From NCBI GenBank assembly GCA_934098525.1, contig CAKONZ010000003.1, positions 62,001-126,000 on the forward strand: DNA of 64,000 bases, given 5' to 3'. The stretch's first letter is position 1. Each line of letters starts with the position of its first letter. The position numbers and the translations under genes are program-made. Below the pieces are notes generated by a model. It worked only from the letters and a program-made list of their open reading frames with translations. It was not told the DNA's origin and did no database searches. Positions 1-7,609 of the stretch are shown piece after piece. The DNA is from an uncultured Bacilli bacterium. GTDB lineage: Bacteria > Bacillota_I > Bacilli_A > RF39 > UBA660.

Positions 1-1
1 A

Positions 2-1108
2 CTTTCATATGTATTTGAAAAGAATAATACTGTTGATAAGTTAATAAGAGGACTTTCTGCTATTTCATTAGAAACAATTATGAAAGAGGAAACATTAATT
101 GTTTTTGATAATGTTAATGAAAAGATTTTTAATGCCGTTAAGAAATTGTTTAATTTTCCTATGTTATATAATATTGTTATGATTACTAGTTCTTTATCTT
201 TTGTGAAAAAGAGTACTGGTAATGATTTTATGATGAAAAAGATGGGGTTAGTTAGTTTTGATGAGTATTTAAAATTTATTGGCAAAGAGCAATTGATTGA
301 TTTCATAAAGGATTCATTTAAAAATGATAAACCTATGCCTTTTCATTCTTTAGCTATGGAGGCATATAATGACTTTGTTTTGACTGGTGGATATCCTAAT
401 GCTATTGTTTCTTATAATGATAATAAAAATTATTATATTTTAAATTCTGTTCATGATAGAAATATTAAGGTTATAAATAATGAACTTTTAAAGATTGATA
501 ATTTAATAAATATAAGAAGAAGTATTGAACTTTTAAATAATGTTTCTATACAATTACTTAAAGATAATAAAAAATTTATGTATGGTCTTATAAAAAGTGG
601 TGCTAGGGCCAAAGATTATGATGATTCGATTAAGTTTTTAGAGGATAATAATATAATTATAAAAAGTTGTAAAGTTTCAGAGTTAACTTCTCCTCTTAGT
701 AAGATAAAAGATACTGATAGTTTTAAATTGTATTATAATGATTCGGGAATTTTATATAAGAAGATGAATGTTAGTGCTAATAGATTATTTACTAACAATA
801 AGTTATTAGAAATACTTTATGAAAATAATGTTGTTTCTGTACTTAATTATAACGGTTTTAATATTTATTATTATCATTCTGATGGAAAGGCATATATTGA
901 TTTTGTTATTCAAACTAGAACTGGAAAGATTATACCTATAGAGCTTGTTAAGGAAGATTTTAATACAAAGTCTAAGAGTCTTGGACTTGCTTTAAATAAA
1001 TATAATTTAAGTTTTGCTATCAGATTTACTACTGATAATTTTAAGTATAAAAATAATGTTAAATATGTTCCTTATTATGCTGCTTTTTGTATAAATGAGG
1101 GTATGTAA
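2..1108 (+). CDS. DUF4143/AAA_14-type ATP-binding protein, 5' truncated by window edge
   Basis: The reading frame is open to base 2, so the start and the Walker A half lie outside the window. What is visible fits the AAA_14 plus DUF4143 family: a Walker-B-like strand TLIVFDNVNE, a GGYPNAIVSY stretch, SGARAKDYDDSIKFLEDN and a C-terminal IDFVIQ...IIPIE segment followed by KSKSL. Members are usually about 400-450 residues; their cellular role is poorly defined. The usual Asp-Glu of Walker B reads Asp-Asn here, so the catalytic Glu may be missing. The last codons overlap the ribosome-binding region of gpmI (stop at 1106-1108, next ATG at 1110), so the two genes are probably cotranscribed. Confidence 0.75.
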   Translation, partial: LSYVFEKNNTVDKLIRGLSAISLETIMKEETLIVFDNVNEKIFNAVKKLFNFPMLYNIVMITSSLSFVKKSTGNDFMMKKMGLVSFDEYLKFIGKEQLIDFIKDSFKNDKPMPFHSLAMEAYNDFVLTGGYPNAIVSYNDNKNYYILNSVHDRNIKVINNELLKIDNLINIRRSIELLNNVSIQLLKDNKKFMYGLIKSGARAKDYDDSIKFLEDNNIIIKSCKVSELTSPLSKIKDTDSFKLYYNDSGILYKKMNVSANRLFTNNKLLEILYENNVVSVLNYNGFNIYYYHSDGKAYIDFVIQTRTGKIIPIELVKEDFNTKSKSLGLALNKYNLSFAIRFTTDNFKYKNNVKYVPYYAAFCINEGM

Positions 1109-1109
1109 T

Positions 1110-2606
1110 ATGGTAAGAAAGAAAAAAGTAATACTTGCTGTTTTAGATGGCGTTGGCTATAGGAAAGAACGTTATGGTAATGCTTTAGCTAATGCATATA
1201 TGCCTAATTTTAATTCTTTTATTAATGATTTTCCAAATAGTTTATTGGTAGCAAGTGGTAGTAGTGTAGGGCTTCCTAAAGGGCAGATGGGTAATAGTGA
1301 AGTTGGACATCTTACTATAGGGGCTGGTAGGGTTGTTTTGCAACCTTTGGTTAGAATTAATAAAAGTATAAGTACAAAAGAGTTTTTTAAGAATAGAAAT
1401 TTAATTAGTATGTTTGATCATGTTAATAATAATGATTCAAAATTACATATTTTTGGTTTGCTTTCTGATGGTGGAATACATTCTCATATTGATCATATTT
1501 TAGCTTTGCTTAAGGCTTGTAAAATGAATGGTGTAAAAAAAGTTTATGTTCATGTTTTTACTGATGGTAGAGATACTAAATATAATGTTTGTTTAAAATA
1601 TATTAAGAAATTAGATTCTTATATGAAATTTCATAAGATAGGAAAAATAGCTACTATTTGTGGAAGATATTTCGCTATGGATAGAGAAGAAAAATGGGAT
1701 AGAGTTAAGATGGCATATGATGCTATTAGTAATAATATTGGTAAACATTATAAGTCTTACTATGATGCTGTTAATGATTCTTACGCTGCTAATATTTATG
1801 ACGAATTTATAGAACCTATTGTTTTAGATAGTAGTGGAATGGTAGCTGATAATGATGGAATAATTATGGCTAATTTTAGGCCAGATAGAATAGTAGAAAT
1901 TCTTAAGTGTTTTTCTCCTTGTTTTAGTTCTTTTAAAGTGAATGATTATTCTAATCTTAAAGTAGCTACTATGATGAGTTGCGATAGCTTAGATTGTGTT
2001 AATATATTTGAGAATGAAAATGTTAATAATACTTTAGGAGAGGTTTTATCTAACCATGGTTATATGTCTTTAAGGATATCAGAGGTTAGTAAGTTTCCTC
2101 ATGTTACTCATTTTTTTGATGGTGATAAGGATGTTGATTTTCCTAATACTGATAAAATCAGGATAGACGGACAAGATGTAAGTACTTTTGATTTGGCACC
2201 AGGTATGAGTTCAGAGATTGTTACTGATAAAATTATTAGTACTGATAAGTATGATTTTATATTTGTTAATTTTCCTAATGGTGATATGGTTGGACATACT
2301 GGTAATTATAAAGCATGTATTGACGGTTTGGAAACTGTTGATATTTGTTTGGGAAAATTATATAAATATGCTATTGATAATGATTATCTACTTATTATAG
2401 TAGCGGATCATGGTAATGCTGAGGAAATGAAAGATAAACGAGGTAATCCTATTACTACTCATACTACTAATAAAGTAAGAATGATTGTATGTGATAAAAC
2501 TTTAAATGTTAGTAATGGAACTCTTGCGGATATAGCACCTTCAATACTTAGGATTTGTAATATAGATATTCCTAAAGATATGAGTGGTAATATTATTATT
2601 AAATAA
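1110..2606 (+). CDS. gpmI: 2,3-bisphosphoglycerate-independent phosphoglycerate mutase
   Basis: Interconverts 3-phosphoglycerate and 2-phosphoglycerate in lower glycolysis using two Mn ions and a phosphoserine intermediate; cytosolic. The 498-residue length is typical. Seen: the nucleophile motif MGNSEVGHLTIGAGR, SDGGIHSH, FTDGRDT, the metal motif FPNGDMVGHTGN and ADHGNAEEM near the C-terminus. An in-frame ATG at 1095 exists, but the ATG at 1110 has GAGG at 1097-1100 at good spacing and gives the normal family start (VRKKKVILAVLDGVG), so 1110 is chosen. It follows the upstream ATPase gene with no gap and ends in its own terminator. The usual neighbours gap, pgk, tpi and eno are not in the window. 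Confidence 0.97.
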   Translation: MVRKKKVILAVLDGVGYRKERYGNALANAYMPNFNSFINDFPNSLLVASGSSVGLPKGQMGNSEVGHLTIGAGRVVLQPLVRINKSISTKEFFKNRNLISMFDHVNNNDSKLHIFGLLSDGGIHSHIDHILALLKACKMNGVKKVYVHVFTDGRDTKYNVCLKYIKKLDSYMKFHKIGKIATICGRYFAMDREEKWDRVKMAYDAISNNIGKHYKSYYDAVNDSYAANIYDEFIEPIVLDSSGMVADNDGIIMANFRPDRIVEILKCFSPCFSSFKVNDYSNLKVATMMSCDSLDCVNIFENENVNNTLGEVLSNHGYMSLRISEVSKFPHVTHFFDGDKDVDFPNTDKIRIDGQDVSTFDLAPGMSSEIVTDKIISTDKYDFIFVNFPNGDMVGHTGNYKACIDGLETVDICLGKLYKYAIDNDYLLIIVADHGNAEEMKDKRGNPITTHTTNKVRMIVCDKTLNVSNGTLADIAPSILRICNIDIPKDMSGNIIIK

Positions 2607-2614
2607 ATATTGAT

Positions 2615-2648
2615 GATAGTGAAACACTTGACTTCACTATCTTTTTTT
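2615..2648 (+). terminator. Rho-independent terminator of gpmI
   Basis: Perfect 9-bp stem GATAGTGAA (2615-2623) with TTCACTATC (2633-2641), a 9-nt loop, then a run of seven T. The downstream promoter -35 box lies inside its loop and 3' arm. Confidence 0.85.
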
Positions 2649-2656
2649 ATTATAAT
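2628..2656 (+). promoter_or_regulatory. Consensus sigma-A-type promoter of the sigma factor array
   Basis: TTGACT (2628-2633), 17-bp spacer, TATAAT (2651-2656). The -35 overlaps the gpmI terminator hairpin. The expected start near 2663 gives a leader of only about 20 nt, with AAGGAG at 2671-2676 before the ATG at 2684. This suggests the array is read by the housekeeping polymerase. Confidence 0.8.
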
Positions 2657-2683
2657 ATGTACCGTTTATTAAGGAGTGTTTGT

Positions 2684-3796
2684 ATGGCGAATATAGGTAA
2701 TGTTGATGACAAAATTAAAAGTTTAGTTATTGAAAGTTTTTTAAATTTACATAATTTATCAGAAACAGATATTGAAAAAATAGCTAATAAGTATAAATTA
2801 ACTTGTGATGAAGTTATGGAGATTATTAATACTTGTGATTATAGTGATTCTAATGCTTTTGATGATTTTTGTGATTCTGATGATAATAAGTATAGTAATG
2901 AAGACAATTATGATGATTCTAAGGAACCTCTTTCAGATGGAATGGGTAGATATCTTAGAAGTATTGTAAAATATGGTATTTTAAGTACTGATGAGGAAAT
3001 TAAATTGTTTTATCTATATAAGCATGATAATGATAAAAAAGCTTTTGAAAAGTTATATTGTTGTAATTTAAAGCTTGTAGTAAGTATAGCTAAAAGATAT
3101 AAGAATAGTGGAATAGAACTTGAGGATTTAATACAAAGTGGTAATATTGGACTTTCTAATGCTATTGAAAGATTTGATATTGATAAGGGATTTAAACTTT
3201 CAACATATGCGACTTGGTGGATAAAACAGTCTATTGGTAGATATATAGCAGATAATTCTAGAACTATTAGAGTTCCTGTTTATTTTCATGACTTAGTATA
3301 TAAGCTTAAACAATATGAAAAGAAATTTTTTGATGTTAATGGCAGATATCCTAGTGATGAAGAGATAATGAATCATTTAAATATTACTGAAGATAAACTT
3401 GGACAAGTAAAAAAAGCTGCTCAAAATACAAACCTTCTTTCTATTGATATGCCAATAGGAGAGGATAAAGATACTACTCTTGGAAATTTTATTCCTGATG
3501 ATTTTTCTGTTTCGGATGTTGTTGATTATAGTTTTTTAAAAGATGATGTACAACAAGCTCTTAAGTGTTTGAATAAAAGAGAGAGGTTTGTTATTCTTAA
3601 TAGATTTGGTTTTGTTGATGGTAGAGAAAAAACTTTGGAAGAAGTAGGAAATAAGTTGGGAGTTACAAGAGAAAGAGTAAGACAAATAGAATCAAAGGCT
3701 TTGAGAAAGTTAAGAAATAAAAATAATGTAAGATTATTGATAAATTATACAGGAATTGATGAAAAGGAAAAGGTTAGAACGAGAAAATATCGTTAG
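2684..3796 (+). CDS. RpoD-like sigma-70 family factor 1 of tandem array (intact DNA-contact residues)
   Basis: About 370 residues. Domains: an N-terminal helical module of about 50 residues shared with the three following genes, an acidic Asp/Asn-rich linker, sigma region 1.2/2 (about 95-215) with KLSTYATWWIKQSI, region 3, and region 4 with VTRERVRQIE. The Trp pair and Gln used for -10 recognition in RpoD are present, as are the Arg, Glu and Gln of region 4.2 that read TTGACA in E. coli sigma-70. Region 1.1 of classical RpoD is absent. The ATG at 2684 is preferred to an upstream in-frame ATG at 2657 because AAGGAG lies at 2671-2676. It is first of four paralogues in one apparent operon. It could be the primary sigma factor, but the multiplicity and the missing dnaG context argue for an alternative factor. 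Confidence 0.9.
   Translation: MANIGNVDDKIKSLVIESFLNLHNLSETDIEKIANKYKLTCDEVMEIINTCDYSDSNAFDDFCDSDDNKYSNEDNYDDSKEPLSDGMGRYLRSIVKYGILSTDEEIKLFYLYKHDNDKKAFEKLYCCNLKLVVSIAKRYKNSGIELEDLIQSGNIGLSNAIERFDIDKGFKLSTYATWWIKQSIGRYIADNSRTIRVPVYFHDLVYKLKQYEKKFFDVNGRYPSDEEIMNHLNITEDKLGQVKKAAQNTNLLSIDMPIGEDKDTTLGNFIPDDFSVSDVVDYSFLKDDVQQALKCLNKRERFVILNRFGFVDGREKTLEEVGNKLGVTRERVRQIESKALRKLRNKNNVRLLINYTGIDEKEKVRTRKYR
3593..3651 (+). repeat. 59-bp exact direct repeat shared by sigma genes 1 and 2 (first copy)
   Basis: The stretch is identical to 4719-4777 and encodes the helix before region 4.2 (ILNRFGFVDGREKTLEEVG). Flanking sequence diverges quickly, which fits strong constraint or local gene conversion. Confidence 0.85.
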
Positions 3797-3848
3797 ACAA
3801 TAATGTTATTTGATTTTAATAATATATTGTTTATTGGAGAGTGTTTAT

Positions 3849-4913
3849 ATGGAAAACGTGAATAATATTGATGAAAGTGTTAAAATTTTTCTTATTAAAG
3901 ATTTTTCGAATTTGAAAAAATTGTCCGAACAAAATATTAAAAAGATGGCAAAAAAATATGGATTAACTTATGAAGAGGTTATGACAGTTATTGATACTTA
4001 TGTTTATAGTGATTTGAATAATATTACATATGATGATATAGATAACTTAGAATCTTCTTTGAATGGATTAAAAATGTATTTTAAAGCTATTTCAAAATTT
4101 GATGTTTTAAGTGCCGATGATGAGATTAAACTTTTTAATCTTTATAATAATAACAAAGATAAAAATGCTTTTAATAAATTATATTGTTGTAATTTAAAAC
4201 TTGTAGTAAGTATAGCTAAGAAATATAAAGATAAAGGGGTAGAACTTGAGGATTTAATACAAAGTGGTAATCTTGGACTTATTAGGGCGGTCGAAATGTT
4301 TGATTATACTAGAGGATTTAGATTTTCTTCATATGCTGTTAAAACAATAAAATCTGATATTTTAAACTGTATTGCAGAAAATTCTAGAGTTGTTAGAGTT
4401 CCTTATGGTGTAAATTATTTGATATATAAAATTAGGCAATATGAGGGTGAGTTTTTAGAAACTAATAGTAGGTATCCTAGTGATGAAGAGATAATGAATC
4501 ATTTAAATATTACAAGAAAAAGATTAGAATATATAAAGCAAATTGATCGAAATTTAGATACAGTTTCAATTAATACACCAGTTGGTGATACTGATGATCT
4601 TACTATTGAGGATTGTATTTCTGATGATTTTTCTCTTATTGATTTTATTGATTCTAGTTTTTTGACGGATGATATGAAAAAGACTTTAGAGTGTTTAGAA
4701 AGAAGAGAAAAGTTTGTAATTCTTAATAGATTTGGTTTTGTTGATGGTAGAGAAAAAACTTTGGAAGAAGTAGGAAACAAATTGGGAATTGGAAAAGAAA
4801 TGGTAAGAATGATAGAAATAAACGCTTTAAAAAAGTTAAGAAAAAAGAATAATGCGAAATTATTGATGAGTTATGTAGGAATTGATGAAAAGGAAAAGGT
4901 TAGGACAAGATAA
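3849..4913 (+). CDS. RpoD-like sigma-70 family factor 2 of tandem array (diverged promoter-reading residues)
   Basis: About 354 residues with the same layout as its neighbours: N-terminal module, acidic linker, regions 2, 3 and 4. The region 2.3/2.4 Trp pair is replaced (FRFSSYAVKTIKSDI) and region 4.2 reads GIGKEMVRMIE, so the Arg that contacts the -35 element is Lys and the Gln is Met. The core-binding surface around LEDLIQSGNLGL is conserved. The ATG at 3849 has GGAGAG at 3836-3841. It probably still binds RNA polymerase but should read a different promoter, melt DNA poorly, or act as a competitor or regulator; that is inference. Confidence 0.88.
   Translation: MENVNNIDESVKIFLIKDFSNLKKLSEQNIKKMAKKYGLTYEEVMTVIDTYVYSDLNNITYDDIDNLESSLNGLKMYFKAISKFDVLSADDEIKLFNLYNNNKDKNAFNKLYCCNLKLVVSIAKKYKDKGVELEDLIQSGNLGLIRAVEMFDYTRGFRFSSYAVKTIKSDILNCIAENSRVVRVPYGVNYLIYKIRQYEGEFLETNSRYPSDEEIMNHLNITRKRLEYIKQIDRNLDTVSINTPVGDTDDLTIEDCISDDFSLIDFIDSSFLTDDMKKTLECLERREKFVILNRFGFVDGREKTLEEVGNKLGIGKEMVRMIEINALKKLRKKNNAKLLMSYVGIDEKEKVRTR
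4719..4777 (+). repeat. 59-bp exact direct repeat shared by sigma genes 1 and 2 (second copy)
   Basis: Identical to 3593-3651. The sigma gene 3 counterpart matches only the first half, so the shared block is specific to the first two genes. Confidence 0.85.
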
Positions 4914-4928
4914 TCTGTGAGGTGTCGT

Positions 4929-6014
4929 ATGGTAAATGTAGGAAATATTGATGATAAAACTAAATTTTCAGTTATTGAGAGTTTTTTGGATTTGGAAAAT
5001 TTATCTGTTGTAAATATTGAAAAAATAGCAAGTAAATATGGTTTAACTTATGATTGTGTTATGGCAATTATTAATGCTTATGATTATGGAGAAAGTGAAG
5101 CTGAAATTAAAACTAAATATGATTATAATTATGAATATGATAATAAAAGACATGCTCCAAGTGTTTTGAGTGTATATTATAAAAATATTTCAAAATATAA
5201 TGTTTTAAGTGCTGATGAAGAAATAGCTTTATTTTATGAGTATAAAATTAATAACGATAAGAAGGCTTATGAAAAATTATATTGTTGTAATTTGAGGCTT
5301 GTAATAAGTATAGCTAAAAAATATATGGGTAGAGGAATAGAACTTGAGGATTTAATACAAAGTGGTAATATTGGTCTAGATTCTGCTATTAAAAGATTTG
5401 ATATTAGTAGAGGACTTAAGTTATCGTCATATGCATCATGGTGGATAAAACAAGCTATTAGTAGATATATAGCGGATAATTCTAGAACTATTAGAGTCCC
5501 TGTACATTTAAGTGATCTTGTTTATAAGTTTCAACAATTTCAATATAAATTTTTTGAGGATAACAATAGATTTCCTAGTGATGATGAGGTAATGGTTTAT
5601 TTGAATATTAAGGAAACAACATTATGTAATTTGAAAAGAGCATCTGAATCAAGTATTACTTCTATTGATACACCAATTGCTGATACTGATGATTGTGTAT
5701 TTGGAGATGTAATTCCTGATGATTTTTCTCTTGAGGAGTTTGTTGAGCCTGTCTTTTTGAAAGATGATATGCAGAAAGCTTTGAAATGTTTAGATGAAAC
5801 TGAAAAGTATATAATTCTTAATAGATTTGGTTTTGTTGATGGCATTGGAAAAACTTTAGAAGAAATAGGAAATGAGATGGGAATTACAAGAGAAAGGGTA
5901 AGACAAATACAAAATAGAGCATTAAAAAGACTTAGAAGAAATAGTACAAGATTATTGATGAGTTATGTAGGAATGGATGAAAATGGAAAGGTTAAAGTAA
6001 AAAAATTTTATTAG
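4929..6014 (+). CDS. RpoD-like sigma-70 family factor 3 of tandem array (intact DNA-contact residues)
   Basis: About 361 residues. It resembles factor 1: region 2 contains KLSSYASWWIKQAI and region 4.2 contains ITRERVRQIQ, so the residues that contact -10 and -35 are retained. The N-terminal module (NIDDKTKFSVIESFLDL onward) matches the other three. A GTG at 4917 is in frame, but the ATG at 4929 has GAGGTG at 4919-4924 and aligns with the starts of its paralogues. It begins 15 nt after gene 2 ends. Its likely role is a sigma-A-like alternative factor; the target regulon cannot be read from sequence. Confidence 0.88.
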   Translation: MVNVGNIDDKTKFSVIESFLDLENLSVVNIEKIASKYGLTYDCVMAIINAYDYGESEAEIKTKYDYNYEYDNKRHAPSVLSVYYKNISKYNVLSADEEIALFYEYKINNDKKAYEKLYCCNLRLVISIAKKYMGRGIELEDLIQSGNIGLDSAIKRFDISRGLKLSSYASWWIKQAISRYIADNSRTIRVPVHLSDLVYKFQQFQYKFFEDNNRFPSDDEVMVYLNIKETTLCNLKRASESSITSIDTPIADTDDCVFGDVIPDDFSLEEFVEPVFLKDDMQKALKCLDETEKYIILNRFGFVDGIGKTLEEIGNEMGITRERVRQIQNRALKRLRRNSTRLLMSYVGMDENGKVKVKKFY

Positions 6015-6016
6015 AT

Positions 6017-7075
6017 ATGGAAAATAAAAATAATACTTTGATTTCTTCTGTTAGAAAAGCTTTGAATTTTTCTAATCTTGATGATGATTTTTTTAGACAA
6101 ATTAATACTATATCTAGAGATTATGGTGTTGATGTTGATGATGTTTTAAATGCATTTAATATTCTTACTTTTGATGATAAAAGTACTGATTCTTTTGATG
6201 ATGATTCTATGGATTTGATTAAAAATTATTTGAATAATGTTTCAAATTTTGGTTTGTTATCTTTTGAAGAAGAGTGTTCTCTTTCATTTATGTATCAAAA
6301 TTATCATGATAAGAAAGCTTATGATAAGTTGATTTGTTGTAATTTGAAACTTGTAGTAAGTATAGCTAAGAAGTATAGTGGTAGAGGAGTAGATCTTGAG
6401 GATTTAATACAAAGTGGTAATATTGGTCTTATTAATGCTGTTGAAAGGTTTGATTATACTAGGGGTTTTAAATTTTCTACTTATGCTACATATTTGATTA
6501 AAAAAGAGATTTTTAGTTTATTATCTTCTCAGAGTTCTGGATTGAATCTAACTCCAAGATATTATTTTGGTGTTAATAAGTATAATAAATTTATATCTCA
6601 ATATGAACTTGTTAATGGAAATGCTCCAGATGATAATGAAATTATGAATGGTTTAAATATTAAAGAGGGAAAATTAAAACTTATTAAAGATATAATTACA
6701 AATTTTAGTTTTGTTTCTTTTGATGCACCTTTACGTGAAGATGATACTGATAACTTGTATGATTGTGTTGATAATAAATTAGATATTAATGAGATTGTAG
6801 AGGCTAATGATTTAAGTAATAATATAGATAATATTTTGCAGTTTTTAACTGAAAGAGAAAAATTTGTAATTATGTCTCGTTTTGGTTTTGGTGATAATGT
6901 TCCTAAAACTTTAGAGAAAATAGGAAAGGAACTTGGTGTTACTAGAGAAAGAGTTAGAGTAATTGAAAAAAATGCTTTAGAGAAATTAAGAAATAGATCT
7001 AGTATAGAATTGTTAAAGGATTATATAAATATTTCAAAATTGGATGATGATTATTCTATAAAAAGATCAAGATAA
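6017..7075 (+). CDS. RpoD-like sigma-70 family factor 4 of tandem array (diverged region 2)
   Basis: 352 residues. The start codon is 2 nt after the stop of gene 3 and has no good Shine-Dalgarno, so translation is probably coupled. Region 2 has FKFSTYATYLIKKEI: the Trp pair is Tyr-Leu and the Gln is Lys, and the following IADNSRTIRVP block is replaced by SSQSSGLNLTP. Region 4.2 keeps Arg and Glu but has Val for Gln (VTRERVRVIE). The core-binding segment VDLEDLIQSGNIGL is intact. It is the most diverged member and ends in its own terminator. It may be a specialised sigma or a non-transcribing competitor. Confidence 0.87.
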   Translation: MENKNNTLISSVRKALNFSNLDDDFFRQINTISRDYGVDVDDVLNAFNILTFDDKSTDSFDDDSMDLIKNYLNNVSNFGLLSFEEECSLSFMYQNYHDKKAYDKLICCNLKLVVSIAKKYSGRGVDLEDLIQSGNIGLINAVERFDYTRGFKFSTYATYLIKKEIFSLLSSQSSGLNLTPRYYFGVNKYNKFISQYELVNGNAPDDNEIMNGLNIKEGKLKLIKDIITNFSFVSFDAPLREDDTDNLYDCVDNKLDINEIVEANDLSNNIDNILQFLTEREKFVIMSRFGFGDNVPKTLEKIGKELGVTRERVRVIEKNALEKLRNRSSIELLKDYINISKLDDDYSIKRSR

Positions 7076-7105
7076 CTAAAATTTATGATTTTGGTTATTT
7101 TTTTT
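7074..7105 (+). terminator. Terminator closing the sigma factor array
   Basis: Stem AACTAAAAT (7074-7082) with ATTTTGGTT (7088-7096), 5-nt loop, then A and eight T. It overlaps the stop codon of sigma gene 4. Confidence 0.75.
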
Positions 7106-7125
7106 GAAAAAAATCATAAATTTTC

Positions 7126-7154
7126 TTGATTTTCATATGATTATATGATATTAT
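7126..7154 (+). promoter_or_regulatory. Promoter of the S10-spc-alpha superoperon
   Basis: TTGATT (7126-7131), 17-bp spacer, TATTAT (7149-7154), placed about 6 nt before the structured leader of rpsJ. Confidence 0.65.
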
Positions 7155-7160
7155 TGTAGC

Positions 7161-7268
7161 GTTATGACTGCAATGATGTGCAAGGTTGCTGATACACCAG
7201 GTTGAGTTGCTGTTGTGTATTGGGTTTTTGCTCGGAGCAAGTCTATACTAGATATAGGCGAAGGGAGG
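7161..7268 (+). promoter_or_regulatory. Structured leader of rpsJ (ribosomal-protein operon leader)
   Basis: About 110 nt without an ORF. Visible stems: ATACAC (7192-7197) with GTGTAT (7215-7220), TTGCTC/GAGCAA around 7229-7240, and CTATA/TATAG (7243-7257). The segment around 7170-7198 (gatgatgtgcaaggttgctg and following) resembles, from memory, the sequence preceding rpsJ in other Bacilli. It ends at the Shine-Dalgarno AAGGGAGG (7261-7268). Its role is probably autogenous control of the ribosomal-protein operon, but no terminator hairpin is seen, which would point to translational rather than transcriptional control. Confidence 0.6.
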
Positions 7269-7275
7269 AAGAAAA

Positions 7276-7587
7276 ATGTCAAATATCAAAGTTCGTATAA
7301 GATTAACTTCTTATGATCACAGAATTCTTGATAATGCAGCTTTAAAAATAGTTGAAACTGCTAAAAGAATTGGGGCACAAGTTAGTGGACCAGTACCTCT
7401 TCCAACAGATGTTGAAAAGGTTACAATATTAAGAGCTGTTCATAAGTATAAAGATTCTCGTGAACAATTTGAGACTCGTACTCATAAAAGATTAATTGAT
7501 ATTAAAAATCCTAGTAAAGAAACATTGGATGCATTACAACGTTTAGATTTACCTAGTGGTGTTAATATCCAAATAAAACAATTTTAA
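7276..7587 (+). CDS. rpsJ: 30S ribosomal protein S10
   Basis: 103 residues, normal length, first gene of the superoperon. It sits in the 30S head and is also the NusE partner of NusB in rRNA antitermination. The [10 protein letters not shown] loop and the [15 protein letters not shown] first strand (here [15 protein letters not shown]) identify it. AAGGGAGG lies 7 nt before the ATG. Confidence 0.98.
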   Translation: MSNIKVRIRLTSYDHRILDNAALKIVETAKRIGAQVSGPVPLPTDVEKVTILRAVHKYKDSREQFETRTHKRLIDIKNPSKETLDALQRLDLPSGVNIQIKQF

Positions 7588-7609
7588 AAAATAAAGAAGG
7601 AGAAAGAAA

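Noticed and set aside
2657..2683. Upstream ATG extension of sigma gene 1
   Set aside because: The extra codons fall on the promoter -10/start region, and AAGGAG serves the ATG at 2684; paralogues start at the same point.
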